A stretch of DNA of 64,000 nucleotides from Oscillospiraceae bacterium (GTDB lineage: Bacteria; Bacillota; Clostridia; Oscillospirales; Oscillospiraceae), in contig JAILFJ010000034.1 of NCBI GenBank assembly GCA_024697625.1, positions 1 to 64,000 of the forward strand, read 5' to 3'. Position 1 is the first letter of the stretch, and each line of letters begins with the position of its first letter. Of the stretch, positions 48,790-58,946 are shown piece after piece. The translations under genes and the position numbers were made by a program. The notes under the pieces are model-generated. The model made no database searches. It saw nothing but the letters and a program-made list of their open reading frames with translations, and was not told the origin of the DNA.

Positions 48790-49410
48790 ATGAGAAGCGC
48801 AAAAGAGTATAAAAACATCGTATTTGACATGGGCGGCGTGCTGGTAGATTACACCGCCGATAACGCCACATGGCATTTTACCGAAGACCCCGATATCGTG
48901 CGGGAGATCCATAACGTGATGTTCTGCTCTCAGGAGTGGATGGCACTGGACCTGGGCTCTCTGACGGATGAAGAAGCGATCGGCAGAATCCTGCCAAGAC
49001 TCTCCGGCGACAGGGTCAGGGAGATCGCCAGGAGCACCTTTGAACACTGGCACGAGTACAACAACGTGGCCCGGCCGGGGATGGAGGCTGTCGTCAGAGC
49101 CCTGAAGGCGCGGGGGCAGAAGGTTTATATCCTCTCCAATGTGAGCCGCCGCCTGACCGACACCTATAAGGACGTGGTTCCCGCGCCGGAATCCTATGAC
49201 GGGGCGTTTTTCTCAGGAGAGGTACTGGCGCTGAAGCCCCAGCCGATCATATACCGGATGTTCTTTCAACGCTTTGAACTGGAACCTGCGGAGTGCCTCT
49301 TCATCGATGATGTGAAGGCAAATGTGGATGCCGCCATCGGGTGCGGAATGGACGCATGGTGGTTCCGCTCGGGAGAGCAGGAGGAACTCAGGAAGTATCT
49401 GGAAGTATAG
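48790..49410 (+). CDS. HAD-superfamily hydrolase (IA)
   Basis: YKNIVFDMGGVLVDY; VYILSNVS; ECLFIDDVKANVDAAIGCGM. Confidence 0.88.
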   Translation: MRSAKEYKNIVFDMGGVLVDYTADNATWHFTEDPDIVREIHNVMFCSQEWMALDLGSLTDEEAIGRILPRLSGDRVREIARSTFEHWHEYNNVARPGMEAVVRALKARGQKVYILSNVSRRLTDTYKDVVPAPESYDGAFFSGEVLALKPQPIIYRMFFQRFELEPAECLFIDDVKANVDAAIGCGMDAWWFRSGEQEELRKYLEV

Positions 49411-49524
49411 CCGGGAACAGAAGGAATAGAAAGCCATCGGTTCCGCATCCGGCGGCGGGTTGCCTTCAGACGGGAACCGGCTGCCCCGACCGGACTGTAA
49501 TGAGATACGGGAGAGACCGAAGAG

Positions 49525-51249
49525 ATGAAGTATAAAACACTGCGGGAACAGATCTTTTATCCCCTGCTGGGCAGCGCTACCCTGGCGGTGGCCATTGAGA
49601 TTCTGTCCCTGCTTACGGACAATATCATCGTGGGACGCGTGGTAGGAGAGACGGGCCTCGCGGGGATCAACACGGTTGTGCCGCTCTTTTCCTTCTGCGC
49701 CTTTCTGGGCGGCCTGATCTGTGTGGGCGTTTCCTTCCGCTACGCCGACGCGATCGGACGCTTCGAGGAACGCAGAGCAGGCAACCTGCTCGGGATGGGC
49801 ATCCTGCTGGCCGTCGGAACAGGCGTTGTCATGTGGCTGGCGTCTTTTGCGGCGAAGAAGCTGTACTTCGCCATCCTGTCCCCGGCGGAGGAGATCCGGG
49901 CAGAGGGAGAGGCATATTACAGATATATCTGCCTGGTCATGCTGATCTATCCCGTGTTTGTCCTGCTGCTGGAACTGGTCTATGACGACGGTGACATTGC
50001 GCTGTGCAACGTGGCCTACGGGATGCAGATGCTGGGTAACGTTGGCCTTTCGATCCTGCTGTGCATCAGGATGGGTACCGGAGGAGCGAGCCTGGGCACG
50101 CTCATCGGTACGGCAGCAAGCCTCTGCACCCTGCTGCTGCATTTCGCGAAGAAGAAAAACGGACTCAGGCCCCATCTGTTCTTCTCATGGAGCGAGCTCA
50201 AGGCTTTCCTGCGATACGGCTTTACCGACGCGGGCGTATACCTGCTGTGGGCGGTGCTGTTCTATATCCTGAATGCCTTCGTGATCCGCCGTTTCGGAGA
50301 CGGCACACTGCCTGTCCTGGCGGTCGTTACGGGCTTCTTTGAACTGACGATCGTCTTCGACGGTCTCGGACAGGCCATGAAGCCGATCGTAAGTGTCTAC
50401 CATGCCGAGCGCAACAGCCCGGCCATCTCCAAAACCATGAAGTTCATGCTGCGCTGCGCCCTGGCCGAGGGGGTGCTGGCTACGGCGGCGGTCCTCATCC
50501 TGGCTGACGTCATGCCGCTGGCCTTCAGCCTCCGGGATCCGGTCAGCATCCGGGAGAGCGCCCTCGCCCTGAGGATCATCGCACCCTCTCTGACGGCCAT
50601 CTCGGCGCTCTACCTCTACTCCTCCTATTATCTGAACGTGGAACGGATCGGGCTGTCCGTGTGGATCACGGTCTGGAAGGATCTCATCAGTGTCCTTCTG
50701 CTGTCCCTTCCCATGAGCCTGCTGCTCGGCGTTCACGGACTCTGGGCGGGCATCCTGCTGGCGCCTTTCCTCACGGTGCTGATCTGGTATGTCACGGTCC
50801 GGCTGCGCCTCGGAGAGGAGAGCTTCCCTCTGCTGCTGAAAGAGGATCCCGATATTGCCGATTTCGATCTGCATCTCAGTGAGGAGGAGATCCTGACGAC
50901 CCGGGACAGGGCGGAGGAATTTCTCCGATCACGGGGCATCCCTGCCACACAGCGGGCGCAGGCCATGCTGCTGATCGAGGATCTGTCCATGCTGACGGCA
51001 GAGCGCAATCCGGAGCCCGGGAAGCTCTGCGCCGAATGGACCCTTCTGGCAGAGAAAAAAGCCGTAAGAATGATCTTCAGGGACTGCGGTGCGGTCGAGG
51101 ATCTGACCGACCCGAATGAGAAAGTATCTTCATTCCGGTCTTTTGTCGTGTCGTCCTATATGGAGAAGCAGAAGGTGAAAAAGTATCTCATGACTGTCGG
51201 AATGAACAGGACGGTTCTGGAAGTTCCCCGCGAAAGGAAAGGCTCCTGA
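49525..51249 (+). CDS. MATE-family efflux transporter with C-terminal histidine-kinase-ATPase-like extension
   Basis: 12-TM MATE core (LLTDNIIVGRVVGETGLAGINTVVPLF), about 120-aa soluble C-term with LLIEDLSMLTAE N-box-like motif. Confidence 0.8.
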   Translation: MKYKTLREQIFYPLLGSATLAVAIEILSLLTDNIIVGRVVGETGLAGINTVVPLFSFCAFLGGLICVGVSFRYADAIGRFEERRAGNLLGMGILLAVGTGVVMWLASFAAKKLYFAILSPAEEIRAEGEAYYRYICLVMLIYPVFVLLLELVYDDGDIALCNVAYGMQMLGNVGLSILLCIRMGTGGASLGTLIGTAASLCTLLLHFAKKKNGLRPHLFFSWSELKAFLRYGFTDAGVYLLWAVLFYILNAFVIRRFGDGTLPVLAVVTGFFELTIVFDGLGQAMKPIVSVYHAERNSPAISKTMKFMLRCALAEGVLATAAVLILADVMPLAFSLRDPVSIRESALALRIIAPSLTAISALYLYSSYYLNVERIGLSVWITVWKDLISVLLLSLPMSLLLGVHGLWAGILLAPFLTVLIWYVTVRLRLGEESFPLLLKEDPDIADFDLHLSEEEILTTRDRAEEFLRSRGIPATQRAQAMLLIEDLSMLTAERNPEPGKLCAEWTLLAEKKAVRMIFRDCGAVEDLTDPNEKVSSFRSFVVSSYMEKQKVKKYLMTVGMNRTVLEVPRERKGS

Positions 51250-51258
51250 AGCCGGCTC

Positions 51259-54207
51259 TCAGTCCCGAGGCCGGCCGGTACCGAACCGCTCGCGGAGCCG
51301 GCCGACGGTCAGCTCCGGATCCAGACAGAGCTCCTCCAGAAGCGAGGCATACAGCCTGAGAAAAGCCCGCATCCGGTCTGGTGAATACAGATCCCTGTTA
51401 AAGTACAGCTCCAGCTCAACGCCGTCTGCGCCTTCCCACACATCCAGCTCGAGCGCTTCCTCCGCCTCCGCGTCCCCGCTCTCCAGCTGACGGAAGGCAA
51501 AGAGCAGGGGTTCATCGCTCAGGCTGCTCAGGTAATTCTGATGGACGAAACAGAGCGCCGGGGCCGTGAGCCCCTCCGCTCCCAGTCCGGCGGGCTCATC
51601 GATGCTCCCATCCGGGAAGAACAGCCCGGATGCGCCTATCCCCCTGTCCCGCTGCCTTGCGGTCTCTCTGCAGAATGCTGCGGCGGGCATGTCGTCCGGA
51701 AGATCCTGACACAGGATCAGATCCTGCAGCATCAATCCGACGCGCCGCATGCTCTCCCGGTCTCTTCGGCCGTTCCAGGTCCAGGTGATCAGAACACGCC
51801 CGGCATGCCGGTAAAGGCCGAGCGTCAGAACCGCGAGCGCAGTGTACAGGGCGCTGACACTGACGCCGCAGCGTTTCGCAAGCAGGCTGACCTCCTTCGG
51901 AGCCGTCCTGAGAACCTGCTGTACCGCCGTGGCTTTGCCCGCCTCCGCCGCTGCGGCTCTGTCCGGCTCCGGCACTGCGACAAAATCCAGACCGCGGAGA
52001 AGAGCTTCCAGATACTCCTGCGTTCGGCGGGCTGCTCCGATGGCAGATACAGACGTGTGGGAGAGGAGAAAGGCCGGGTAGTCGTCCGGCTCAGGCAGCT
52101 CTCCTCTGTAGGCGGAAAGAATGTCCCGGATCAGAACGACAAGGGATTCCCCATCGCAGATGCTGTGGTGCGCGTTGAGCCAGAGGACGCAGCCACGCTC
52201 GGTCACAGACAGCCGGGCACGAAACAGGGGACTTCCGTCGGCGGAAAAAGGCGCGAGAAAGGACGCCTCCTCGGACCTGAGCGCAGCGTAATCCTGACAG
52301 ACCGGCACAACGGGCGCCGGCATTCCGCCCGAGAACACCTGCACGGGTTGGCCATCCTTCAGCAGGATGCCGGTGGAGAGCGCACTGTGGGCCCGGACAG
52401 CCTGTTCGACTGCGCGGGCAAGTCGGCCGGGATCGGTTCCGGGCCTGAACAGTAGTTCGCCGGCAACGTTTCTTGCGACAAGGCTCAGCCCTTTCGGAGC
52501 GCGGCGGACATAGAGCATCTGATACGGCAGGAGAGGCAGCGGCCGGCATTCCGCGGTCTGCGGCTGTACGGCAGCCTGGAGCGCCCGGAGTTCGGCTGCC
52601 ATCCGCCGCACCGTGCGGCACCGGTAAATACAGGCGATGTCGAGCCCAGGCAGCTCCGATTCCATCAGCAGCCGCATGGCCGTGAGGGAATCTCCGCCCA
52701 GCTCAAAAAAATCATCGTTGACGCCGGGGTCCTGCCCGTCAAGCTCCAGCGCTTTTGCCACTGCGCGGCACAGTGCCGCCTCGACCGGGCCTTCCGGCGC
52801 GACATAGGGGGCGGACAGGGCGTCCGGAAGGCTCAGACGGTCATAATCCAGCTTTCCGGCGGAGCTGAGAGGCAGAGCCGGCAGCTTCACGAAGACGGAC
52901 GGGATCATATAGGTCGGGAGGTATGCCTTCAGCCGCTCGCTGAGCACTGCGGCATCCGCACTCAGCTCCGTACCTGCGTAGAACAGACAGAGACAGTTCC
53001 TGCCGTGGAGGGAGAAGGGTTTTGCCGCAGCCTGTGAAACGGGAAAGGCTTTTTTGAAGGCCGACTCGACCTCTGCCGGATCGACGCGATTGCCATTGAG
53101 GTTAATCATCCTGTCCGTGCGGCCCAGTATGGTATAACAGCCGTCCGCATCCTGCCGCGCGAGATCACCGCTGACGAACCAGCGCTTTCCCCTGAGGAAT
53201 ACGAACGGGGTCTGTTCCCGGTCGGAGACATAACCGCGGAAGAAGGGAAGGGCCGCGCAGAGGATCCCTTCGCGGTCGGTCTCCTCACCGGTTTCCGTGA
53301 TGAGGATGGCCTCGGTACCGGGAATCGGTCGGCCGACCGGCGTGTTGTCCATGGCGTGACCGAAGCGATAAAGGCATGCCGGGTGCCCGAACTCACTGGG
53401 GCCGTAGATGTTCATGGAATCACAGCGGTCGCTGCTCACCTGCGAAACAATCTCGCCCCCGACGAAGACGACACGGAGCGAAAGCCCGTCCTGCCGCTGC
53501 AGGACACGGGCAAGGGCAGGCGGCACGAAAGTGGCGGTGATGCCGCGTTTTTTCAGATAGCCGAGCAGGGCAGCCGGATCCCGTGTCATCTCCGGCGAGA
53601 GTACATGGATCGTGCCGCCGTCCTGCAGAAGCCCTACCGTGATATAGACGCCGCCGACGAAAACCTCCGGGATGATATGCCCGAACTGTGTGGGCATGTA
53701 AGGGTCGAGCATCCCGTGCGTGCCGGCGGAGATGCGCTCATAGATGCCGTACTCCTGCATGGCACCCTTCGGGGTACCGGTGCTGCCGGAGGTGTAGATG
53801 ATGAAGGCCAGATCGTGCGGTGCGCTGTCGGCCCACGCAGATTCGTCAAGGGCTTCAAAGCGCATGGCCTCCTGCCATCTGTCCACGGTGAACTCCAGGG
53901 CGCAGCGGCATTCCCGGACGGCATACCGGACGCGCTCCGTGCCCATGCTGTCCGCGAGACTGACCCAGGCCGCACCGGCCTTCATCATGGCAATGCGGGC
54001 GGCGATATGCTCCATGCCTTTCGGAAGCAGCAGCGCGACCACATCCTCAAGTCCGATCCCTCGGGTTTTCAGATAGGAGGCCACCCGGCCGGAGAGCTCG
54101 TTCAGGCTGCGGTAATCGGTGGTGCGCGCCCCATCGCGGTCAACGATGGCCGGACGTTCCGGAAAGCGCTGACAGGCGTCAGAGATCTGTTTTAAAAAAG
54201 CGATCAT
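51259..54207 (-). CDS. NRPS-like protein, A-T-C domain order
   Basis: A domain LAFIIYTSGSTGTPKGAM, YGPSE; PCP DDFFELGGDSLTAMRL; condensation HHSICDG. Start ATG 54207 with GGGAG SD. Confidence 0.9.
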   Translation of the reverse strand: MIAFLKQISDACQRFPERPAIVDRDGARTTDYRSLNELSGRVASYLKTRGIGLEDVVALLLPKGMEHIAARIAMMKAGAAWVSLADSMGTERVRYAVRECRCALEFTVDRWQEAMRFEALDESAWADSAPHDLAFIIYTSGSTGTPKGAMQEYGIYERISAGTHGMLDPYMPTQFGHIIPEVFVGGVYITVGLLQDGGTIHVLSPEMTRDPAALLGYLKKRGITATFVPPALARVLQRQDGLSLRVVFVGGEIVSQVSSDRCDSMNIYGPSEFGHPACLYRFGHAMDNTPVGRPIPGTEAILITETGEETDREGILCAALPFFRGYVSDREQTPFVFLRGKRWFVSGDLARQDADGCYTILGRTDRMINLNGNRVDPAEVESAFKKAFPVSQAAAKPFSLHGRNCLCLFYAGTELSADAAVLSERLKAYLPTYMIPSVFVKLPALPLSSAGKLDYDRLSLPDALSAPYVAPEGPVEAALCRAVAKALELDGQDPGVNDDFFELGGDSLTAMRLLMESELPGLDIACIYRCRTVRRMAAELRALQAAVQPQTAECRPLPLLPYQMLYVRRAPKGLSLVARNVAGELLFRPGTDPGRLARAVEQAVRAHSALSTGILLKDGQPVQVFSGGMPAPVVPVCQDYAALRSEEASFLAPFSADGSPLFRARLSVTERGCVLWLNAHHSICDGESLVVLIRDILSAYRGELPEPDDYPAFLLSHTSVSAIGAARRTQEYLEALLRGLDFVAVPEPDRAAAAEAGKATAVQQVLRTAPKEVSLLAKRCGVSVSALYTALAVLTLGLYRHAGRVLITWTWNGRRDRESMRRVGLMLQDLILCQDLPDDMPAAAFCRETARQRDRGIGASGLFFPDGSIDEPAGLGAEGLTAPALCFVHQNYLSSLSDEPLLFAFRQLESGDAEAEEALELDVWEGADGVELELYFNRDLYSPDRMRAFLRLYASLLEELCLDPELTVGRLRERFGTGRPRD

Positions 54208-54635
54208 GTGTCTTCTCTCCCGTCTTCTGCCTGCACACTCCAAATGTGCCGGAAGCCGTCATTCTGTGCGCTCGCGCGGTCTCAGGGCGGCGATGTGGCC
54301 ATTATAGCATAAGCTGATTCTTTTTTAAAGAAAAACAATCAGCCTGTCCGCAGCCGAGGATGAGCAGGCGGGCTGCGGGCAGAAAGGCAGGAGCTTCCGC
54401 CTCCTGCGGAAACTGCACACCGGTCTCTCAGACAGTCCCTTCGGCCCCGGAGCCATTCCTGGCATAACAATGGATATCTGCTTGAAATCATGCGGCAATC
54501 ATAGTACAATTGCACTGCGCGAGAAGGAAAAGACACATACAGAAAAGGGCAGACCCGCTCTGCAGCTCAGGGACTGTTTCCCTGAGCCCCTTGAAATGAC
54601 GTCCCATGAAGTATAAAAGGGCGGAAGGAGAACAG

Positions 54636-57600
54636 ATGATACCTTTCTTTGATAAACACGGCAGTGTTCCACTGCGCCGGCTGGTTTCACTCATTATAGC
54701 GATGCTCCTGATGAGCGGGATCCTGTCCGTCACGGCCTGTGCTGAGTCCGATAAGAGTACCGTCCGGGTAGGTTATTATGAAAACGAACTCTTTCAGGAG
54801 GGTGCGGAGGAGGGCGCGGCCAAGACAGGCTATGCCTACGAATACTACCGCAAGCTCTCCGAATACACCGGCTGGAGATACGAATATATCTACGGCAACT
54901 TTGGCGAACTCTACCAGATGCTGCTGGACGGAGAGATTGATCTGCTGGCAGGCCTGGCCTGGAGAGAAGACCGCGCAGGGCAGATCGGCTATCCGACTGC
55001 CGTGATGGGCAGCGAGATCTATTATCTTGTGAAGCATGAGGAGAACCCGGACATCACAGCGGATCCGACAACGCTGAACGGATGCAGGATCGGCGTGCTG
55101 GAGAGCGCCATGGTCGACACGCTGAGACAGTATCTGGAAGACCGTCAGGTGAGTGCAGAGATCGTTGCCTTCAAAGACTACACAGAGCTGTTCCGGGCCT
55201 TTGACGCTCATACCATCGAAGTACTGGCAGCCGAAAGCGACGGAGCCCATGCCAGGGAGCACGCAGAGGTGCTGGGGGGATTCGGCTCATCGGACTACTA
55301 TCTGTGCGTCAATATCCGACGTCCGGAGCTTCTGGATACACTGAATACCGCACAGACGCGGCTCGCCGCAGAGGAGCCCAATTATCTGAATCTGCTCCGC
55401 GCCAAATACTTTTCCACCAGTGTTACGGCCAGGGCTTTTTCGCAGGCGGAGCGGGAATGGATGAACACACACACAGCGCTCCATGTGGGGTACCTGGACC
55501 GCTATCTGCCCTACAGTGATACGGATGCCGGGGGAGAAGCGACCGGCATTGTCAGGGACATCATTCCGGCGATCCTTCAGACTTTGGAAATGCAGAATAT
55601 CAGTGTCACATACACCGGATACAGGAGCTACGACGACATGATCTCCGGAATCGCCGCCGGTGAAATCGATGCGGCCTTTCCTGTGGGCGGCGGACTGTAT
55701 TACGCCGAGGAAAACGGGATCTATCAGTCCAACGCAGTTTCCTCCTCTCCGGCGGAGCTGGTCTATAAAGGCGAATTCAGCGAAAAAACGACAGAACATT
55801 TTGCGGTCAACGAAAACAACCGGATGCAGTATTACTTCGTACGGACGAATTATCCCGATGCGGAGATCACGTTTTATCCCTCCAGTGAAGAATGCCTGGA
55901 CGCCGTGCTTGCCGGAAAAGCCGGGTGCATGACGCTGAACGGACTGCGGGCCAATGACATTCTGCGCAACAGGCGATACGAGGACCTGTCCCTGCGCCAG
56001 ACCAGCTACAATGACGCCAGATGCTTCGGCGTGGAGATCGGCAACGAGGGTCTGCTGAAGCTCCTGAACCGGGGAATCAATATTCTGGGCGGCGACTACG
56101 CACAGAACATCTCCTACCGCTATACCGGCGGCCTGTATACCTACGACTTCACGGATGCGCTTATGGATCACATGGCGCTGGTCGGCACGGTCCTCCTGGT
56201 TGCGGCGCTGGTCGTTTTTCTGCTTGTACGGGATGTGAGGCGTACCCGGAGAGAGGTCAGGGAAAAAGAAGCGGCACGCATTGAGCTGGAAGAGAAAAAC
56301 AGAGAGCTCGCCCAAAGCCAGAAAGCCCTGTCTGACGCACTGGTCGCTGCGGAGCACGCCAACCATGCCAAGACCGCCTTCCTGAACAATATGTCCCATG
56401 ATATCCGCACCCCGATGAATGCCATCGTGGGCTTTACGGCGCTGGCGGCATCCCATATTGACAACAGGGAACAGGTGCAGGATTATCTCGGCAAAATCTC
56501 CGTGTCCAGCCAGCACCTGCTGTCCCTGATCAATGACGTACTTGACATGAGCCGGATCGAAAGCGGCAAGGTCACCATTGAGGAGAAGGATGTGCATCTG
56601 CCGGACGTGATCCATGACCTGCGGACTATTATTCAGTCGAGCATTGACTCCAAACAGATGGAGCTTTTCATCGACACCCAGGATGTCGTGCACGAGGAGA
56701 TCGTCACGGACAAGCTCCGGCTGAATCAGATCCTGCTGAACATCCTGTCCAATGCCATCAAGTTCACCCCTGCGGGCGGTACGATCAGCTTTCGCGTCAT
56801 CGAGAAACCCTCGCCTGCTGAGAAGCTTGCAAACTTTGAGTTTCGCATCAGGGACAACGGAATCGGCATGAGCGAGGAGTTCCAGAAGACGATTTTTGAA
56901 GCCTTTACCCGTGAAAAGACCAGCACGGTCAGCGGCATACAGGGGACCGGCCTCGGCATGGCGATTACGAAGAATATCGTCGACATGATGGGCGGCGTGA
57001 TCACCGTACATTCCACGGAAGGCAAGGGCAGCGAGTTTATCGTGGAACTCCCGTGCAGAATCAGCAGCGTATCCACAAAGTCTGAGCCGCTGCCGGAGCT
57101 GAAGGGACTGCGCGCGCTTGTGGCGGACGACGATACCCATACCTGCCTCTCCGTATGCTCGATGCTCCGCCAGATCGGCATGCGGCCCGACTGGACAAAC
57201 CGCGGAAAGGAAGCGGTGATCCGGGCCAGGGAGGCGGTTGAACAGGCGGATGAATTCCAGGTCTATATTATAGACTGGCTGATGCCGGATCTGAACGGGA
57301 TCGAAACCGTGCGGAGAATCCGTAAGGTGATCGGCAACAGCGTTCCGATCATCATCCTGACCGCATACGACTGGGCCGACATCGAGGAAGAGGCCAGAGA
57401 GGCGGGGGTAACCGCCTTCTGCTCGAAACCGCTGTTCATGTCGGGACTCAGAAATGTGCTGGCCCAGCCGTTTACGGCATCGAAGGACAGGCAGCCGGAG
57501 CCGTCGGAAGAGACCCCGGATTTCAGCGGCAAACGCGTGCTGCTGGCAGAGGATAACGCGATGAACCAGATGATCGCAGAGAATATCCTGAGCAGTGTCG

Positions 57601-57905
57601 GATTTGCCGTTGAGATCGCCTGTGACGGCACGGAGGCTGTGGAAAAAGTGAAATCCGCGCCTGCCGGGTATTATGACCTGATCCTGATGGATATTCAGAT
57701 GCCGAAAATGGACGGCCATGAAGCGGCGAAACAGATCCGGGCTCTTGAGGACAGACAGAAGGCCGGTATTCCCATTGTGGCCGTGACCGCAAACGCTTTT
57801 GAAGAAGACCGGAAAGCCGCGCTGGAGACGGGAATGAACGGACATCTGGCAAAACCGTATGACATTCCCACCATCATGGCAACACTGCAGACGCTGCTGA
57901 AGTGA
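54636..57905 (+). CDS. Hybrid sensor histidine kinase: tandem periplasmic SBP3-like domains, HisKA, HATPase, two receiver domains
   Basis: FLNNMSHDIRTPMNAIVGF; GIQGTGLGMAITKNIV; two REC domains (YIIDWLMPDLNG, LILMDIQMPKMDG). Confidence 0.92.
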   Translation: MIPFFDKHGSVPLRRLVSLIIAMLLMSGILSVTACAESDKSTVRVGYYENELFQEGAEEGAAKTGYAYEYYRKLSEYTGWRYEYIYGNFGELYQMLLDGEIDLLAGLAWREDRAGQIGYPTAVMGSEIYYLVKHEENPDITADPTTLNGCRIGVLESAMVDTLRQYLEDRQVSAEIVAFKDYTELFRAFDAHTIEVLAAESDGAHAREHAEVLGGFGSSDYYLCVNIRRPELLDTLNTAQTRLAAEEPNYLNLLRAKYFSTSVTARAFSQAEREWMNTHTALHVGYLDRYLPYSDTDAGGEATGIVRDIIPAILQTLEMQNISVTYTGYRSYDDMISGIAAGEIDAAFPVGGGLYYAEENGIYQSNAVSSSPAELVYKGEFSEKTTEHFAVNENNRMQYYFVRTNYPDAEITFYPSSEECLDAVLAGKAGCMTLNGLRANDILRNRRYEDLSLRQTSYNDARCFGVEIGNEGLLKLLNRGINILGGDYAQNISYRYTGGLYTYDFTDALMDHMALVGTVLLVAALVVFLLVRDVRRTRREVREKEAARIELEEKNRELAQSQKALSDALVAAEHANHAKTAFLNNMSHDIRTPMNAIVGFTALAASHIDNREQVQDYLGKISVSSQHLLSLINDVLDMSRIESGKVTIEEKDVHLPDVIHDLRTIIQSSIDSKQMELFIDTQDVVHEEIVTDKLRLNQILLNILSNAIKFTPAGGTISFRVIEKPSPAEKLANFEFRIRDNGIGMSEEFQKTIFEAFTREKTSTVSGIQGTGLGMAITKNIVDMMGGVITVHSTEGKGSEFIVELPCRISSVSTKSEPLPELKGLRALVADDDTHTCLSVCSMLRQIGMRPDWTNRGKEAVIRAREAVEQADEFQVYIIDWLMPDLNGIETVRRIRKVIGNSVPIIILTAYDWADIEEEAREAGVTAFCSKPLFMSGLRNVLAQPFTASKDRQPEPSEETPDFSGKRVLLAEDNAMNQMIAENILSSVGFAVEIACDGTEAVEKVKSAPAGYYDLILMDIQMPKMDGHEAAKQIRALEDRQKAGIPIVAVTANAFEEDRKAALETGMNGHLAKPYDIPTIMATLQTLLK

Positions 57906-58894
57906 GAGGTCCGCCGAATTTTGAAACGATCAGGGGACTTACAAACTGGCGTCTCACCATACGCCGGGGAGACAGCGGTATCAGCATCCTGCGGGCCCTG
58001 ACCTGCGATCGGGAGGCCATCCTGCCGGACGAACTGTTCGGACAGCCGGTGACAGAGCTGAAGGATCATGCGCTCGCTGCGGGCGCGGCACCCGTGGAAG
58101 GGGAAGAAGTACATATTCTCGGCGGGGCGGAGACAGACGACTGGGACAACCGGAATATTACGGAGCTGAGCCTACCGCGCCCGGTTCAGCAGATCGGCAG
58201 CTATGCCTTTATGAATCTCCAGTCCATGGAGACACTCCGCTTCTACGACGATCTGCGCTCCACCGGAAGCGCGAGCTTCATGAACTGCCGCAGCTTCTCA
58301 CGCCTGGAGCTCAGACGTACCGGCCGCCGACAGGGGCCGGCGCTGGCGCTGATCGTCCGGAGTATCCAGCAGGAACTGGAAGTGACGGTTTATGAGACAG
58401 ACGGGAATGTGCTGCGCCTCATCTTTCCGGAGTATCTTGAAAGCTACACCGAGAACAACGCCGCCCACCACTTCGAGCTCAGAATCCTGGGCGGGGGCTA
58501 TCCCTACCATGCCGTCTTCCGAGACAGGACGCTTCTGCTCGCAGACTACGACGCGCTCTGGCCCGCCTATCTCGCGCAGGAGCACGACGAGGAGAGCGCA
58601 CTGCGGCTGGCCTACAGCCGCTTTCGCTATCCGGGCGGCCTGAGTGAGAGGGCAGGGAAGCGGTATGCGGACTATCTCCGCGCGAACATGGACCGGGCGC
58701 TGTCCGCCGCCCTGCGGGAAAAGGACATGCAGGGGCTGAGACTGCTGCTGGAGCTCGGAGACCCTGCAGCGGAGACCCTGGACGGGGCGCTCGCGGAGTC
58801 CCGCAGGCTGCAGATGACCGAGGCCACAGCCATCCTGCTGGAAAAGCGCCATGTGCGCCCTGTCGCAGGCAGAATGAGAAGCTTCGACCTGTGA
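57902..58894 (+). CDS. LRR_5-like/repeat protein (GTG start overlapping kinase stop)
   Basis: ITELSLPRPVQQIGSYAFMNLQSMETLRFYDDLRSTGSASFMNCRSFSRLEL. Confidence 0.7.
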   Translation: MRGPPNFETIRGLTNWRLTIRRGDSGISILRALTCDREAILPDELFGQPVTELKDHALAAGAAPVEGEEVHILGGAETDDWDNRNITELSLPRPVQQIGSYAFMNLQSMETLRFYDDLRSTGSASFMNCRSFSRLELRRTGRRQGPALALIVRSIQQELEVTVYETDGNVLRLIFPEYLESYTENNAAHHFELRILGGGYPYHAVFRDRTLLLADYDALWPAYLAQEHDEESALRLAYSRFRYPGGLSERAGKRYADYLRANMDRALSAALREKDMQGLRLLLELGDPAAETLDGALAESRRLQMTEATAILLEKRHVRPVAGRMRSFDL

Positions 58895-58946
58895 AACGGG
58901 TGCAGCGCCGCCGTGAAGAGAGCAAGGGAGTGCAGAGAACAGGGGC

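Noticed and set aside
55287-57845. 852-aa antisense ORF opposite the hybrid kinase
   Set aside because: Shadow ORF in GC-biased codon phase; no recognisable domain and fully antisense to a clear kinase. Same reasoning for 7788-9332, 10053-11531, 60201-62126 and 42372-44006.
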